34,546 nt of DNA from a virus, in IMG/VR virus record IMGVR_UViG_3300032288_003360, positions 1 through 34,546 of that record; one strand, given 5' to 3'. Position numbers and translations under genes: made by a program. Shown piece by piece: positions 1 to 7,345 of this stretch; within the stretch, counting starts at the first letter, position 1; every line of letters starts with the position of its first letter. Under the pieces are notes generated by a model. That model was not told the DNA's origin, ran no database searches, and was given only the letters and a program-made list of their open reading frames with translations.

Positions 1-198
1 AAGTTCGAAGTGAAATATATTATGACCGAGAATGCAGAAATGAAATCTCAAATTTTGGAAGTTGGTTCGGTGTGGCGTAATGAACCACTTGAACCACACC
101 AAATCATTTGCCTTGAAGAAGGCATAATCATTGAGGTTAGCACACCCGATTCGGTTGAAGATAATTATCGTGTATTACCTGGAGATTCACAGAAATGA
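1..198 (+). CDS. Partial hypothetical protein, 5' end outside the window
   Basis: The reading frame is open to the first base of the window, so this is probably the C-terminal part of a longer gene. Internal GTG (10) and ATG (22) codons lack a convincing ribosome binding site. It ends in TGA at 196-198, overlapping the ATG of the next gene at 195, which suggests translational coupling. The C-terminal residues (HQIICLEEGIIIEV, then YRVLPGDSQK) look like the strand-turn-strand end of a small cupin-like barrel, but with so little sequence this is only a guess. I do not recognise the family. Confidence 0.55.
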   Translation, partial: KFEVKYIMTENAEMKSQILEVGSVWRNEPLEPHQIICLEEGIIIEVSTPDSVEDNYRVLPGDSQK

Positions 199-908
199 AA
201 GTTTACATTGGACCTTATAAGAATTGGGTTGGACCATATCAAATAGCCGAAGCACTTTGCTTTTGGGCAAAGCCTGTGAAAGATGAATATGATTTTGAAA
301 GAAAACCCGATTGGGTACATAATTTTGGAACATGGCTCTCTCATGGAACTACTGATGAAAAAATTACAGATTCAAAAAATGCACCAAAAACTTGGCTATT
401 AAAACTGTGCCAATGGATAGAGTCTAAGCGTAACCGCACAACTTATATTAAGATTGACAAATACGACACATGGTCAATGGATCATACTCTTGGTATCATT
501 GCTTTGCCTATGTTGAAGCAATTACAAAAAAGTAAACACGGTGCACCAAATGTTGATGACGATGATGTGCCGGAAGAATTGAAATCTACTTCAGCACCAG
601 CTAAAGAGAATGAATGGGATACCGATGGTAACCATTTCAAACGCTGGGATTGGGTAATGGAAGAAATGATTTTTGCATTCGAACATCACCTTGATACTAA
701 GTGGGAAGAAGCGTACTCTAAAGGTGAATGGTCAACAAGAAGTGAAGCCTGTGAGTGGGATGAAAATGGTAAACCAAAAATGTACAAAATGGTTTACAAT
801 GATGACCACACACATGAAACTGATTATGAAGCTCTAAAGGTTGTACATGAAAGAATCGGAAATGGTTTTAAACTATTCGGAAAGTATTATCGAAACCTTT
901 GGGACTAA
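195..908 (+). CDS. Conserved T4-like phage protein of unknown function
   Basis: A 237-aa soluble protein starting MKVYIGPYKNWVGPYQIAEA. It is rich in Trp, Tyr and acidic residues. An Asp/Glu-rich linker (DVDDDDVPEE, around residues 118-127) separates an N-terminal part from a C-terminal helical part. The IAEALCFW and TWSMDHTLGIIALPML segments give the N-terminal part the look of a folded domain. I believe homologs with the same VYIGPY start occur in many aquatic T4-like phages, but I know no assigned function. The start overlaps the stop of the preceding frame by 4 nt. It lies just upstream of the cell-wall hydrolase, which by itself does not indicate a role. Confidence 0.8.
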   Translation: MKVYIGPYKNWVGPYQIAEALCFWAKPVKDEYDFERKPDWVHNFGTWLSHGTTDEKITDSKNAPKTWLLKLCQWIESKRNRTTYIKIDKYDTWSMDHTLGIIALPMLKQLQKSKHGAPNVDDDDVPEELKSTSAPAKENEWDTDGNHFKRWDWVMEEMIFAFEHHLDTKWEEAYSKGEWSTRSEACEWDENGKPKMYKMVYNDDHTHETDYEALKVVHERIGNGFKLFGKYYRNLWD

Positions 909-928
909 ATATAACTCAAGGAGAAATA

Positions 929-1492
929 TTGAGAAGTAAACCAATACTTTTTAGTCTGTTCTTTGCTTCGATTATCATAATGATATCAAGCATCAACATT
1001 CAAAATCCAACGATGCCAATTAAAGCATCTTTCAACTCACTTACCGATGAATCAAAAAAACAGGTAACGTGTCTCGCAGAAAATGTATACTTTGAAGCTG
1101 CCCATGAACCTCTTGAAGGTCGCAAGGCGGTGGCGTTCGTCACCTTCAATCGTGTTCAGACAGGTAACTATGCGAGTACAGTTTGTGATGTGGTAAAACA
1201 AAAGTCTAATGGGTCTTGCCAGTTTTCTTGGTATTGTGACTCATCATTTACCTCCAGGCTCTTGACAATCAAGCATACTCCGTTGTATAATGAGATATTG
1301 CAAATGTCAACACACATGTATTTGAATTTCGATAGAATGAAGGATGTAACAAATGGGGCAACCTACTATCATGCAGATTATGTAAATCCTGGTTGGACAA
1401 AACTACAAAAGGAGAAACAGATTGGCAGGCATATTTTCTACAAAAGCAAAGGTGATAAAATTGACAGAAACAAAGGAATCTATTATGAATAA
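929..1492 (+). CDS. SleB/CwlJ-type cell-wall hydrolase with N-terminal membrane anchor
   Basis: Hydrolase_2-family (SleB/CwlJ) peptidoglycan hydrolase of about 187 aa. The core pattern is visible: CLAENVYFEAAHEPLEGRKA, then a TFNRV motif and CQFSWYCD. Glu56 of ENVYFEA is the likely catalytic acid, by family analogy. Residues 5-23 form one hydrophobic segment, so the enzyme is anchored in or exported through the inner membrane and would act on host murein. I chose TTG at 929 because AAGGAGA (918-924) sits 4 nt before it. The frame also opens at TTG 899, but that has no ribosome site and overlaps the upstream gene. It could be the endolysin, perhaps signal-anchor-release type, since no T4 e-type lysozyme is in the window. 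That role is inference. Confidence 0.85.
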   Translation: MRSKPILFSLFFASIIIMISSINIQNPTMPIKASFNSLTDESKKQVTCLAENVYFEAAHEPLEGRKAVAFVTFNRVQTGNYASTVCDVVKQKSNGSCQFSWYCDSSFTSRLLTIKHTPLYNEILQMSTHMYLNFDRMKDVTNGATYYHADYVNPGWTKLQKEKQIGRHIFYKSKGDKIDRNKGIYYE

Positions 1493-1697
1493 AGATTTGA
1501 TTACAGTATGTGTATCGGTAATTATTGTGGTTTGTACCGCAATTATTGGCGCAATCATTTATAATATCAATGACAGAAACAACATGGCCAAAAATATCGA
1601 AGCAGCTATTGCTAAAGGTGTTGACCCATTGTCTGTAAAGTGTGCATATGAAACAAGCACCAACCCAACCTGCATAACATATGCAATGAAAAAGTAA
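1485..1697 (+). CDS. Small single-span membrane protein
   Basis: A 70-aa protein starting MNKDLITVCVSVIIVVC. It has one hydrophobic helix (about residues 5-27) and then a polar, charged tail with two Cys residues (KCAYETSTNPTC). I chose ATG 1485 because AAAGGA (1473-1478) precedes it, although the frame is open further upstream. It overlaps the end of the cell-wall hydrolase by 8 nt. Tight coupling to a murein hydrolase suggests a lysis accessory role such as a holin-like or spanin-like protein. There is no lipobox, and one span with a charged C-terminus is not diagnostic. Function unassigned. Confidence 0.65.
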   Translation: MNKDLITVCVSVIIVVCTAIIGAIIYNINDRNNMAKNIEAAIAKGVDPLSVKCAYETSTNPTCITYAMKK

Positions 1698-1711
1698 ACT
1701 AGGAGTATATT

Positions 1712-1984
1712 ATGGCTATTCAGCAAGTGAGTGTTAATCAATTATCTAACCCAGCCGACAGGGATAAACTATTAAAAGTTATCCGTGAATGCTCTGATGC
1801 GATGGTTCGTGCGTCAGCAGAAAAAGACTTTATCAAAGAAGCAACGGCTGATATCAGTAAACAATTACAGTTACCTAAGAAAATCGTTCAACGAATGGTT
1901 AAGGTTTACTATAAACAAAATTATGATGAAGAAGTGGCAGTACATGACCAATTTGAAACTCTTTATGAAACTGTGGTGAAATAA
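1712..1984 (+). CDS. dsbA: DsbA-like double-stranded DNA-binding protein
   Basis: 90 aa, the length of T4 DsbA (89 aa), which binds dsDNA near late promoters and helps late transcription. The C-terminal half matches the T4 protein as I recall it: MVKVYYKQNYDEE, an acidic stretch, then ETLYETVVK at the same distance from the end as T4's LYDTVFSK. The rest is predicted helical with Lys/Arg-rich faces (KKIVQRMVK). The Shine-Dalgarno AGGAG at 1701-1705 fixes the start. Context supports the call: in T4 the order is rnh-dsbA-33-59-32, and gp33, gp59 and gp32 candidates follow here on the same strand. The stop overlaps the next ATG at 1984. Confidence 0.72.
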   Translation: MAIQQVSVNQLSNPADRDKLLKVIRECSDAMVRASAEKDFIKEATADISKQLQLPKKIVQRMVKVYYKQNYDEEVAVHDQFETLYETVVK

Positions 1985-2361
1985 TGCCTAAATTTACTCT
2001 AACCTGTGAACATGATGGTCCTGTTGGGTCAAAAAATACTTTAGAATTTGAAGCTGACTTTTTACCGACTGTACTTGAACACTTCAGACAATTCTTAAAA
2101 GGTTGTTCATTTGAATTTGATGGTGAATTGGAAATTGTAGGCCTTGACTATTACAAAGAACCAGAACTTGATTATCCCGATGAGTACGAAGAAGACTATG
2201 TTGGCACACAAGTATTTGACAACATGGCTTCTAGTCTAATGAAATCACCATTAGATGAGGTTGCTACATTCTCACTTGAAGAAAAATGTTCTGTATGTGG
2301 ACTTCCCGTTGCTATCATGCAAAGAAATACATGCTTTGATCCTAAATGTGGAATTAAATAA
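1984..2361 (+). CDS. Cys-rich hypothetical protein with possible zinc site
   Basis: A 125-aa acidic protein inserted between dsbA and gene 33. The N-terminal part (PKFTLTCEHDG, then a FEFDGELEIVGLDYY segment) looks alpha/beta, followed by a very acidic stretch (DYPDEYEEDY, about 63-72). The C-terminus carries Cys102, Cys105, Cys117 and Cys122 in a CX2C-X11-CX4C arrangement, consistent with a small zinc-binding knuckle. The gene is translationally coupled on both sides (ATG overlaps the dsbA stop; its stop overlaps the gp33 ATG), so it is probably made with the late-transcription proteins. I do not recognise a function. Confidence 0.75.
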   Translation: MPKFTLTCEHDGPVGSKNTLEFEADFLPTVLEHFRQFLKGCSFEFDGELEIVGLDYYKEPELDYPDEYEEDYVGTQVFDNMASSLMKSPLDEVATFSLEEKCSVCGLPVAIMQRNTCFDPKCGIK

Positions 2362-2585
2362 TGCCTACTAGAGATGAAATGGCAAAATTTGCCAAGGCTA
2401 TCGATGCATTGGTTGCTAGGTCCCGCTACAACTATATCGAAGCTATCGTGGAACATTGCAGAGAAACCGGTCTTGAAATTGAGGTTGCAGCTACATTGAT
2501 TAATGCAAACCTCAAGGCTAAGATTGAGAACGATGCAATGGATAATAACATGTTGAAAGAAAAAGGTTCTAGATTGCCTATATGA
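2361..2585 (+). CDS. 33: gp33-like late transcription coactivator
   Basis: 74 aa. In T4, gp33 bridges the host RNA polymerase beta-flap and the sliding clamp gp45 to activate late promoters. Short gp33 homologs are usual in aquatic T4-like phages. The protein is all-helical and has the conserved core YIEAIVEHCRETGLEIEVAA followed by INANLKAKIE. Its short hydrophobic C-terminus (SRLPI) is where the clamp-binding tail would be. Position between dsbA and gp59 matches T4 gene order. ATG overlaps the upstream stop; its own stop overlaps the gp59 start by 4 nt. The T4-like late promoter boxes elsewhere in the window are the expected targets. Confidence 0.75.
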   Translation: MPTRDEMAKFAKAIDALVARSRYNYIEAIVEHCRETGLEIEVAATLINANLKAKIENDAMDNNMLKEKGSRLPI

Positions 2586-3175
2586 CTGGCTACGAAACAT
2601 TCAGTTTGTATCAGGCTCTCAAATTACATTTCACACAAGAATCATATGATTTTTTCAAATACAATGGTAAAACCAATGTTAGTGTGACTACATTTGAGAA
2701 CCGCAAAGACAAATATCATTTCTATAAGTTATCTCGCCGTCTTGCACAAAAGGAAGACATGATTGATTTCATTGTTGCTAATTTTGTGGAAGATGAAAAA
2801 GCTTGGGTTGGTTCATTATTACTAGAAGATGCTGAAGTGAATTATCGCAAGCACCAGAAGGTCATACAATCAATGTCATACAATTTTGAAAGTGAATGTC
2901 GTGACCTCTTTGATGGACTTGATGATCCAAACTCTATCCTGCGTGTTGGTGATGACTATCCAACTCTACTGAGAAAAGCACTTAGGAAAGAAGTAACAAT
3001 AGAAACTGTTTGTGTGTTAAACAACCTAATGGGATTCGTACCCGTTTGGTCTAAAAAGATTGCCGATACTATACATTGGCCAAATTATCGGTTGAAATTG
3101 CTCAAGTATGCCGCATTTCTTCCTAAGGATGATGTAAAATATAGGCTAATTCTGAAGAAAGTATTGAATAAATGA
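2582..3175 (+). CDS. 59: gp59-like replicative helicase loader
   Basis: 197 aa (T4 gp59 is 217 aa). gp59 loads the gp41 helicase at forks coated with gp32. Recognisable segments are LYQALKLHF near the start, FFKYNGK, the ENRKDKYHFYKLSRRL block (T4: RRDKYFFQKLSEK), a FIVANFVEDEKAWVG segment matching T4's FISNLVANQDAWIG, and a basic C-terminus with NYRLKLLKY. The arrangement matches the two-domain, mostly helical protein. The start overlaps the gp33 stop. It is separated from gp32 by one nucleotidase gene, whereas the two are adjacent in T4. Confidence 0.88.
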   Translation: MTGYETFSLYQALKLHFTQESYDFFKYNGKTNVSVTTFENRKDKYHFYKLSRRLAQKEDMIDFIVANFVEDEKAWVGSLLLEDAEVNYRKHQKVIQSMSYNFESECRDLFDGLDDPNSILRVGDDYPTLLRKALRKEVTIETVCVLNNLMGFVPVWSKKIADTIHWPNYRLKLLKYAAFLPKDDVKYRLILKKVLNK

Positions 3176-3660
3176 AAGTAACTAAACTCTACCTGGATAT
3201 GGATGGTGTACTATGCAACTTTGAGAAGCGATTCACAGATTTGTATGGTAAGGATGCTCTTGGTTCCCGTGACCGTAAAAACTTCACAACCAATTGGCCT
3301 AACTTTATTATGGATGGAAACTTTGAAAGCCTTGAATGGTTCCCAGGTGGAAAAGAGTTACTTGATTTTATTCAAAACGAAACTGACTGGGAAGTGGAGA
3401 TTCTATCTTCATCTGGTGGTGAAAAATTCCATTCAGAAGTTGCTGCTCAGAAAGTGATGTGGCTTTGTGACAAAGGTATACCCTACAAAGCCAATATTGT
3501 TCCAGGCCGAAAGCATAAAACAGCATATGCTACACCTGAAACTATTTTAATTGATGATACTGAAGACATTATCGTTAATTTTAATGCCGCTGGTGGTGTT
3601 GGTATTCTGCACAAGGATATCAATGTAACACTGGCAAAATTGAGGACTCTACTTGATTAA
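3172..3660 (+). CDS. HAD-family 5'(3')-nucleotidase-like phosphatase
   Basis: 162 aa, HAD superfamily, 5'-nucleotidase-type with a small cap. Motif I is LDMDGVLCNF (nucleophile Asp9, acid/base Asp11). Motif II is ILSSSGG (Ser79-Ser81). A Lys/Arg cluster, GRKHK (112-116), provides motif III. Motif IV is ILIDDTEDI (Asp128, Asp129, Mg binding). Members dephosphorylate (deoxy)nucleoside monophosphates or related phosphoesters; the substrate cannot be read from sequence. It is inserted between gp59 and gp32, with a 4-nt overlap on gp59. A role in adjusting dNMP pools during replication is plausible but inferred. Confidence 0.85.
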   Translation: MKVTKLYLDMDGVLCNFEKRFTDLYGKDALGSRDRKNFTTNWPNFIMDGNFESLEWFPGGKELLDFIQNETDWEVEILSSSGGEKFHSEVAAQKVMWLCDKGIPYKANIVPGRKHKTAYATPETILIDDTEDIIVNFNAAGGVGILHKDINVTLAKLRTLLD

Positions 3661-3742
3661 AATACTAAATAAAGTATATTATGAATAATGTGGATAATCT
3701 ACTATACTCCGTTAATACTACGTCTATACAAAGGAAAATTAT
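3661..3742 (+). promoter_or_regulatory. AT-rich leader and probable promoter region of gene 32
   Basis: The 82-nt gap before gp32 is the longest intergenic stretch in the window and is strongly AT-rich. It contains a CTAAATA box (3665-3671) resembling a late promoter and a TATACT hexamer (3703-3708) that could be a sigma-70 -10 element, though no good -35 is seen. The Shine-Dalgarno AAAGGA (3730-3735) is well placed for the ATG at 3743. In T4, gp32 represses its own translation by binding an unstructured AU-rich leader. This leader has the right composition, but I did not find a clear pseudoknot. Confidence 0.45.
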
Positions 3743-4627
3743 ATGACTTCATTCGCAAATCTAAAGCGTAACAGCAATTCATTTGAGAAACTCTCAAAAG
3801 CGGTCGAGGCTACATCAGCTGGCACCGAAAACTCCAAAGATGACAATCGTTTCTGGCAACCAGAAGTTGACAAGGCAGGTAATGGCATGGCCATTATTCG
3901 TTTCTTGCCAGCACCTGCTGTTGATGGCGATGATGCACTTCCTTGGGTTCGCACATTCAGCCACGGTTTTCAAGGACCAGGCGGATGGTTTATTGATAAC
4001 TGTTTGACTACTCTTAATGAGAAGTGTCCAGTTTGTGAACACAACAACACATTGTGGAACTCTGGTATTGAAGCAAACAAAGATGTTGCTCGTAAGCAAA
4101 AACGCAAGTTGAGCTATCTAGCAAACATTCTTGTGGTTTCTGACCCAAGCAATCCTTCTAATGAAGGACAAATCAAACTTTATAAGTTTGGTAAGAAAAT
4201 CTTTGATAAGATTACTGAAGCAATGAATCCAGAATTTGCTGATGAAACACCAGTTAACCCATTTGATATGTGGGAAGGTGCTAACTTCAAGTTGAAGATT
4301 CGTAATGTCGAAGGCTATCGCAACTATGACAAATCAGAATTTGCCGATGTGTCTGCTCTGTTGGATGGTAACGATGAGAAACTGGAAGAATTGTGGAAGA
4401 AAGAGTATTCTCTGAAAGATTTTACAGAGAAGAAAAACTTCAAACCTTATGACCAATTGAAAGGTCGTTTAGACAAGGTTCTAGGCTTCACAGGCGCACC
4501 TATCGCCAAGACTAAAGCTGAAGATACTGTTGCATCATTCAAAGATGATGTGTCTGTATTAGATTCTAAGATTTCTGAAAGTGATGATGACTTGGATTAT
4601 TTCAAGTCTCTTGCTGACCAAGATTAA
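3743..4627 (+). CDS. 32: gp32 single-stranded DNA-binding protein
   Basis: 294 aa (T4 gp32 is 301 aa). It coats ssDNA and organises replication, recombination and repair. The basic N-terminus (residues 7-14, LKRNSNSF) resembles the LAST cooperativity motif. The OB core has VRTFSHGFQGPGGWFIDNC. The zinc site is His74, Cys87, Cys95 and Cys98, equivalent to T4 His64, Cys77, Cys87 and Cys90, with the same H-X12-C and C-X2-C spacing. The C-terminus is a long acidic tail (SESDDDLDYFKSLADQD) that in T4 recruits partner proteins including gp59. It has its own leader and Shine-Dalgarno and is followed by a strong terminator, so it ends the transcription unit. Confidence 0.95.
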   Translation: MTSFANLKRNSNSFEKLSKAVEATSAGTENSKDDNRFWQPEVDKAGNGMAIIRFLPAPAVDGDDALPWVRTFSHGFQGPGGWFIDNCLTTLNEKCPVCEHNNTLWNSGIEANKDVARKQKRKLSYLANILVVSDPSNPSNEGQIKLYKFGKKIFDKITEAMNPEFADETPVNPFDMWEGANFKLKIRNVEGYRNYDKSEFADVSALLDGNDEKLEELWKKEYSLKDFTEKKNFKPYDQLKGRLDKVLGFTGAPIAKTKAEDTVASFKDDVSVLDSKISESDDDLDYFKSLADQD

Positions 4628-4646
4628 ACTAATCCCATGCAAGTGC

Positions 4647-4671
4647 AACCCCGCCTAGTGCGGGGTTTTTT
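4647..4671 (+). terminator. Rho-independent terminator after gp32
   Basis: AACCCCGC (4647-4654), a 5-nt loop and GCGGGGTT (4660-4667) form an 8-bp GC-rich stem leading into a T run that ends at 4671. The T run reaches the stop codon (4670-4672) of the convergent 810-aa gene on the other strand. On the minus strand no T tract follows the hairpin, so it should mainly stop rightward transcription. Confidence 0.92.
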
Positions 4672-7102
4672 ACGTCACCCGTTGGAATAGATTTAAAAAC
4701 ATATCGTCATATACAGAAGGTAGATTACCTTGTGATTGTTGGCCACCACCAGATGATGCTTGTGTACTGTTGTTAGTTATATTGGTTACATTATTAACCA
4801 AACCTTCAATCATTCTCATAGTGTCTGAAAAGTCTGCTGTTGCTCCCATCAACATTTCTCCAAAGTTTGGCATCGTTGGCATTAAACTTGGTACTAATGG
4901 CAAAGATGGTTTTGATGCTGATGCTAAAGTAGTATCGCTTTTATTTTTAGCTAACATTGTACCACTGCCATGACCCATTGGACCACCACCTTTTAACGCA
5001 GCTATAGTTGTATCAACATTTGTATTTAATTGTGGATTAGTTTTTGCAGCCGCACCTTTAAGTCCCAAAACATCTAAAGAATTTGCATCACCCATGCCAG
5101 CATTTTGTGCATCAATTAATTGTTTAGTACCTTTTGCACCAACAGCGTGAGCCATAGATAGATATTCTTCGGTATCTGGTAGTCCGTAAGCTCTCAACTG
5201 TTTAGCATTTGATTCTGTATATGCTGTCATCATCTTTTCTTGATTCTGACCATTGAACAAATCATTTGGTCCAAGACCTGCTAATTTAGCAGCTGCAATA
5301 ACATCCATAAACTGATATTTTCCAGCAGCTTGTTTATTTGATTTCTTTTCTCTCTCGCCTGCTTGCCAAGCAGCAACTTCACCTATCGTATTTTCTGTAA
5401 CTAATTTTCCATTTATTGTAGCACCGCCTGCTTTGCCAAATATAGTATCATAGTTTCCTCCAGATTCTCTACCACCAATTCTAGAAGCGTAATCGCCAGA
5501 AGGTGCTGCGGTTGGTTTTGTGGAAGGTGCTGTTGGTGCTGAAGTTGGAACAGCTGGGGTTGGTTTACCAGCAGCTGCAAGTCTTGCCGCTTCAGCAGAA
5601 CTCTCATTTGGCGCAGATGGTAATGCTTGTACTTTAGCAGTTTCAAGTTGTTGCGGTACAACACCCAATCGTTTTAATTTTTCTTCGTAAAATACGGCTC
5701 TTTGTTTTAATATCTTTTCATTACCACCTTGATTAATATCATCCTGTATTGAAGCAAGTGCAGCAACACCATCAATAACTTGTTGTTGGCTATCTGGCGC
5801 TAAAGCATCTATTACTTGATATGCAGTTAAAGCTGTTAACCAAGCAGCGCCAATTGGACCACCAATAAGTGCAGCTGCTTCACCAGCAAAGAATTTTTTC
5901 AGTATTTCACCAGCGCCTTTTTTAGCAACATTTTTAGCACCTTGTTCTGCAGCCATTCTTGCTGCTCGTTCTCTAATTTTATCTTCTGCTGTCTTGTTGA
6001 AACCTGCTGGTACTTTTTCTCCAATAGTTCCAGGTTTTATTACTGGACCTTTACTAGGAGTTCCTGGTGCTCCAGGTGTTGGTGCTCCAGGTGCTCCAGG
6101 TGCTGGTGCTCCGGTAGTTGGCATTGGCAATCCCAATTTCGAAGCACCCCATGCAATTGCAGCTGCGCCGGCCGCAGTTGCTAAACCTGCAAGAGCACCA
6201 CCTAGAGCTGTAATTGCTAAGTATAAAGCGCCACCCGCAGCTAAAACTGTAAGAAGGCCACCAGGAATTTGTAATTCTTTTTGCAAGTAATCATCTAAAG
6301 CTGAAACCGCTTTGATAATTAATTGTCCAATAGATTTAAAAATCTCAACTATTCCACCAATAATTTTTGGGTCACTAACTATGTCACTTGTCAGGTCAAT
6401 TAATTTTTTTATTCCTTTTAACACATAATCAAATGCATCAACAGCAAATTCTTTAACTTTAGCATAAATTTCTGGGTTATCTAATAATTTTCCAATACCT
6501 GCCATTAAAACACCAATTATCCCACCTTTAATTAAAAGAGATGCTATTGATGATAATATGTCAAATATGCTTTTTTCTTCCTTAGGTTTAGCACCCACTT
6601 GTGTTGGAGTTTTAGTTGCTATTCCGCCTGCTTTACTAAATTTAGATTCATAAGCAGTCTCTCTATCACCAGCTCTTTTAAAGAACATGTCTGCATTTTT
6701 TGTTGCAGTACCACCTTGCAATTTGACCAGTTTCATAATGTTCAATTTGGTCAAATTCATGTCCATTGCCATTGCAGGCAAGACAGAGGAGTTTTTTGCG
6801 GCTAACTTTGAATGTATCTTTAGTTCTCTGGTCTCACCAGTAAGAATGTCCATCTTTGTTTCTAATGCGCCACTAGAGAATGAACCACCTAAACTGGCAA
6901 TTTTTCCACCAGATTTAGCAGGTGTTGCACTATACGATTTAAACATTGATGGTAAAGCAGTTGCGAGAAATCCTTTTTGATTAAAGAATTGTCTTGGATC
7001 CACTTTCTCAAGAGCTCGTTTACCTAAAGTTGATGCTATTCCACCACCTTTAGATTTTTCAGCCTTGTAAATTTCTGCTAATCTGGACTTGTTTTCTGCC
7101 AT
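4670..7102 (-). CDS. Large hub/tape-measure-like tail protein with lysozyme-like domain
   Basis: 810 aa, last gene of the leftward operon. The N-terminal 170 residues are basic and Gly-rich. Two long hydrophobic stretches follow (about 181-206 and 282-318), as in tape-measure proteins. Next is a collagen-like Gly-Pro-Ala segment (331-352), then a helical region and a Pro/Ala/Thr linker (512-535). Residues 537-670 look like a lysozyme/lytic transglycosylase domain: RIGGRESGGNYDTIFGKA with candidate catalytic Glu546, and AAGKYQFM (592-599). The C-terminus is low-complexity Asn/Gly/Gln-rich and ends FLNLFQRVT. Position directly after a frameshifting chaperone-like pair supports a tape measure or gp29-like hub component that carries the murein-digesting activity T4 places in gp5. 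The exact T4 equivalent is uncertain. Confidence 0.75.
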   Translation of the reverse strand: MAENKSRLAEIYKAEKSKGGGIASTLGKRALEKVDPRQFFNQKGFLATALPSMFKSYSATPAKSGGKIASLGGSFSSGALETKMDILTGETRELKIHSKLAAKNSSVLPAMAMDMNLTKLNIMKLVKLQGGTATKNADMFFKRAGDRETAYESKFSKAGGIATKTPTQVGAKPKEEKSIFDILSSIASLLIKGGIIGVLMAGIGKLLDNPEIYAKVKEFAVDAFDYVLKGIKKLIDLTSDIVSDPKIIGGIVEIFKSIGQLIIKAVSALDDYLQKELQIPGGLLTVLAAGGALYLAITALGGALAGLATAAGAAAIAWGASKLGLPMPTTGAPAPGAPGAPTPGAPGTPSKGPVIKPGTIGEKVPAGFNKTAEDKIRERAARMAAEQGAKNVAKKGAGEILKKFFAGEAAALIGGPIGAAWLTALTAYQVIDALAPDSQQQVIDGVAALASIQDDINQGGNEKILKQRAVFYEEKLKRLGVVPQQLETAKVQALPSAPNESSAEAARLAAAGKPTPAVPTSAPTAPSTKPTAAPSGDYASRIGGRESGGNYDTIFGKAGGATINGKLVTENTIGEVAAWQAGEREKKSNKQAAGKYQFMDVIAAAKLAGLGPNDLFNGQNQEKMMTAYTESNAKQLRAYGLPDTEEYLSMAHAVGAKGTKQLIDAQNAGMGDANSLDVLGLKGAAAKTNPQLNTNVDTTIAALKGGGPMGHGSGTMLAKNKSDTTLASASKPSLPLVPSLMPTMPNFGEMLMGATADFSDTMRMIEGLVNNVTNITNNSTQASSGGGQQSQGNLPSVYDDMFLNLFQRVT

Positions 7103-7345
7103 TTATTTTCTCGCTTGCTGTTGAGCTTTTAATCGTTCTTTTTCTTCTTCTAAAAATTTCACCAACATATCAATGTAAACTTGTCTTTCCCAAGGTAACA
7201 TGTTATCCAATTCCGTCAAACTATACTTGTGGTGTTGCATTAAAGCAAAGTTAGTTTGAAAGTAATTACCTAAGGTATCATAACCAAATATTATACGAAA
7301 AAATTTTGAATGCCTTCCACGACAATCTTTTCTTCGTAACCACAC
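7103..7345 (-). CDS. -1 frame extension of gp26 (tail assembly chaperone-like); probably not a stand-alone gene
   Basis: This frame overlaps the 3' end of gp26 and has no credible start of its own. The GTG at 7345 lies inside gp26 without a ribosome site, and the first ATG (7240) is preceded by no Shine-Dalgarno. Protein-like sequence begins exactly at the slippery site (FFRIIFGYDTLGNYFQ) and runs through ALMQHHKYSLTELDNMLPWE to a charged helical tail rich in Glu, Lys, Arg and Gln. The simplest reading is a -1 frameshift within gp26 yielding a fusion (7103-8031, about 308 aa), like lambda G/GT or P2 E/E'. Both sit immediately upstream of a tape-measure gene, as here. If translated from ATG 7240 it would be a 45-aa protein. 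Confidence 0.7.
   Translation of the reverse strand: MWLRRKDCRGRHSKFFRIIFGYDTLGNYFQTNFALMQHHKYSLTELDNMLPWERQVYIDMLVKFLEEEKERLKAQQQARK

Noticed and set aside
899-928. Longer form of the cell-wall hydrolase starting at TTG 899.
   Set aside because: No ribosome site there and it overlaps the previous gene; TTG 929 has a well-placed AAGGAGA.
1559-1741. Minus-strand frame encoding a 60-aa hydrophobic peptide opposite the small membrane protein.
   Set aside because: It is a mirror of the real transmembrane gene, without a Shine-Dalgarno and against the direction of the operon.
4640-4680. Bidirectional terminator for the convergent operon.
   Set aside because: The hairpin is followed by a T run only on the plus strand; on the minus strand the bases after the hairpin are mixed.
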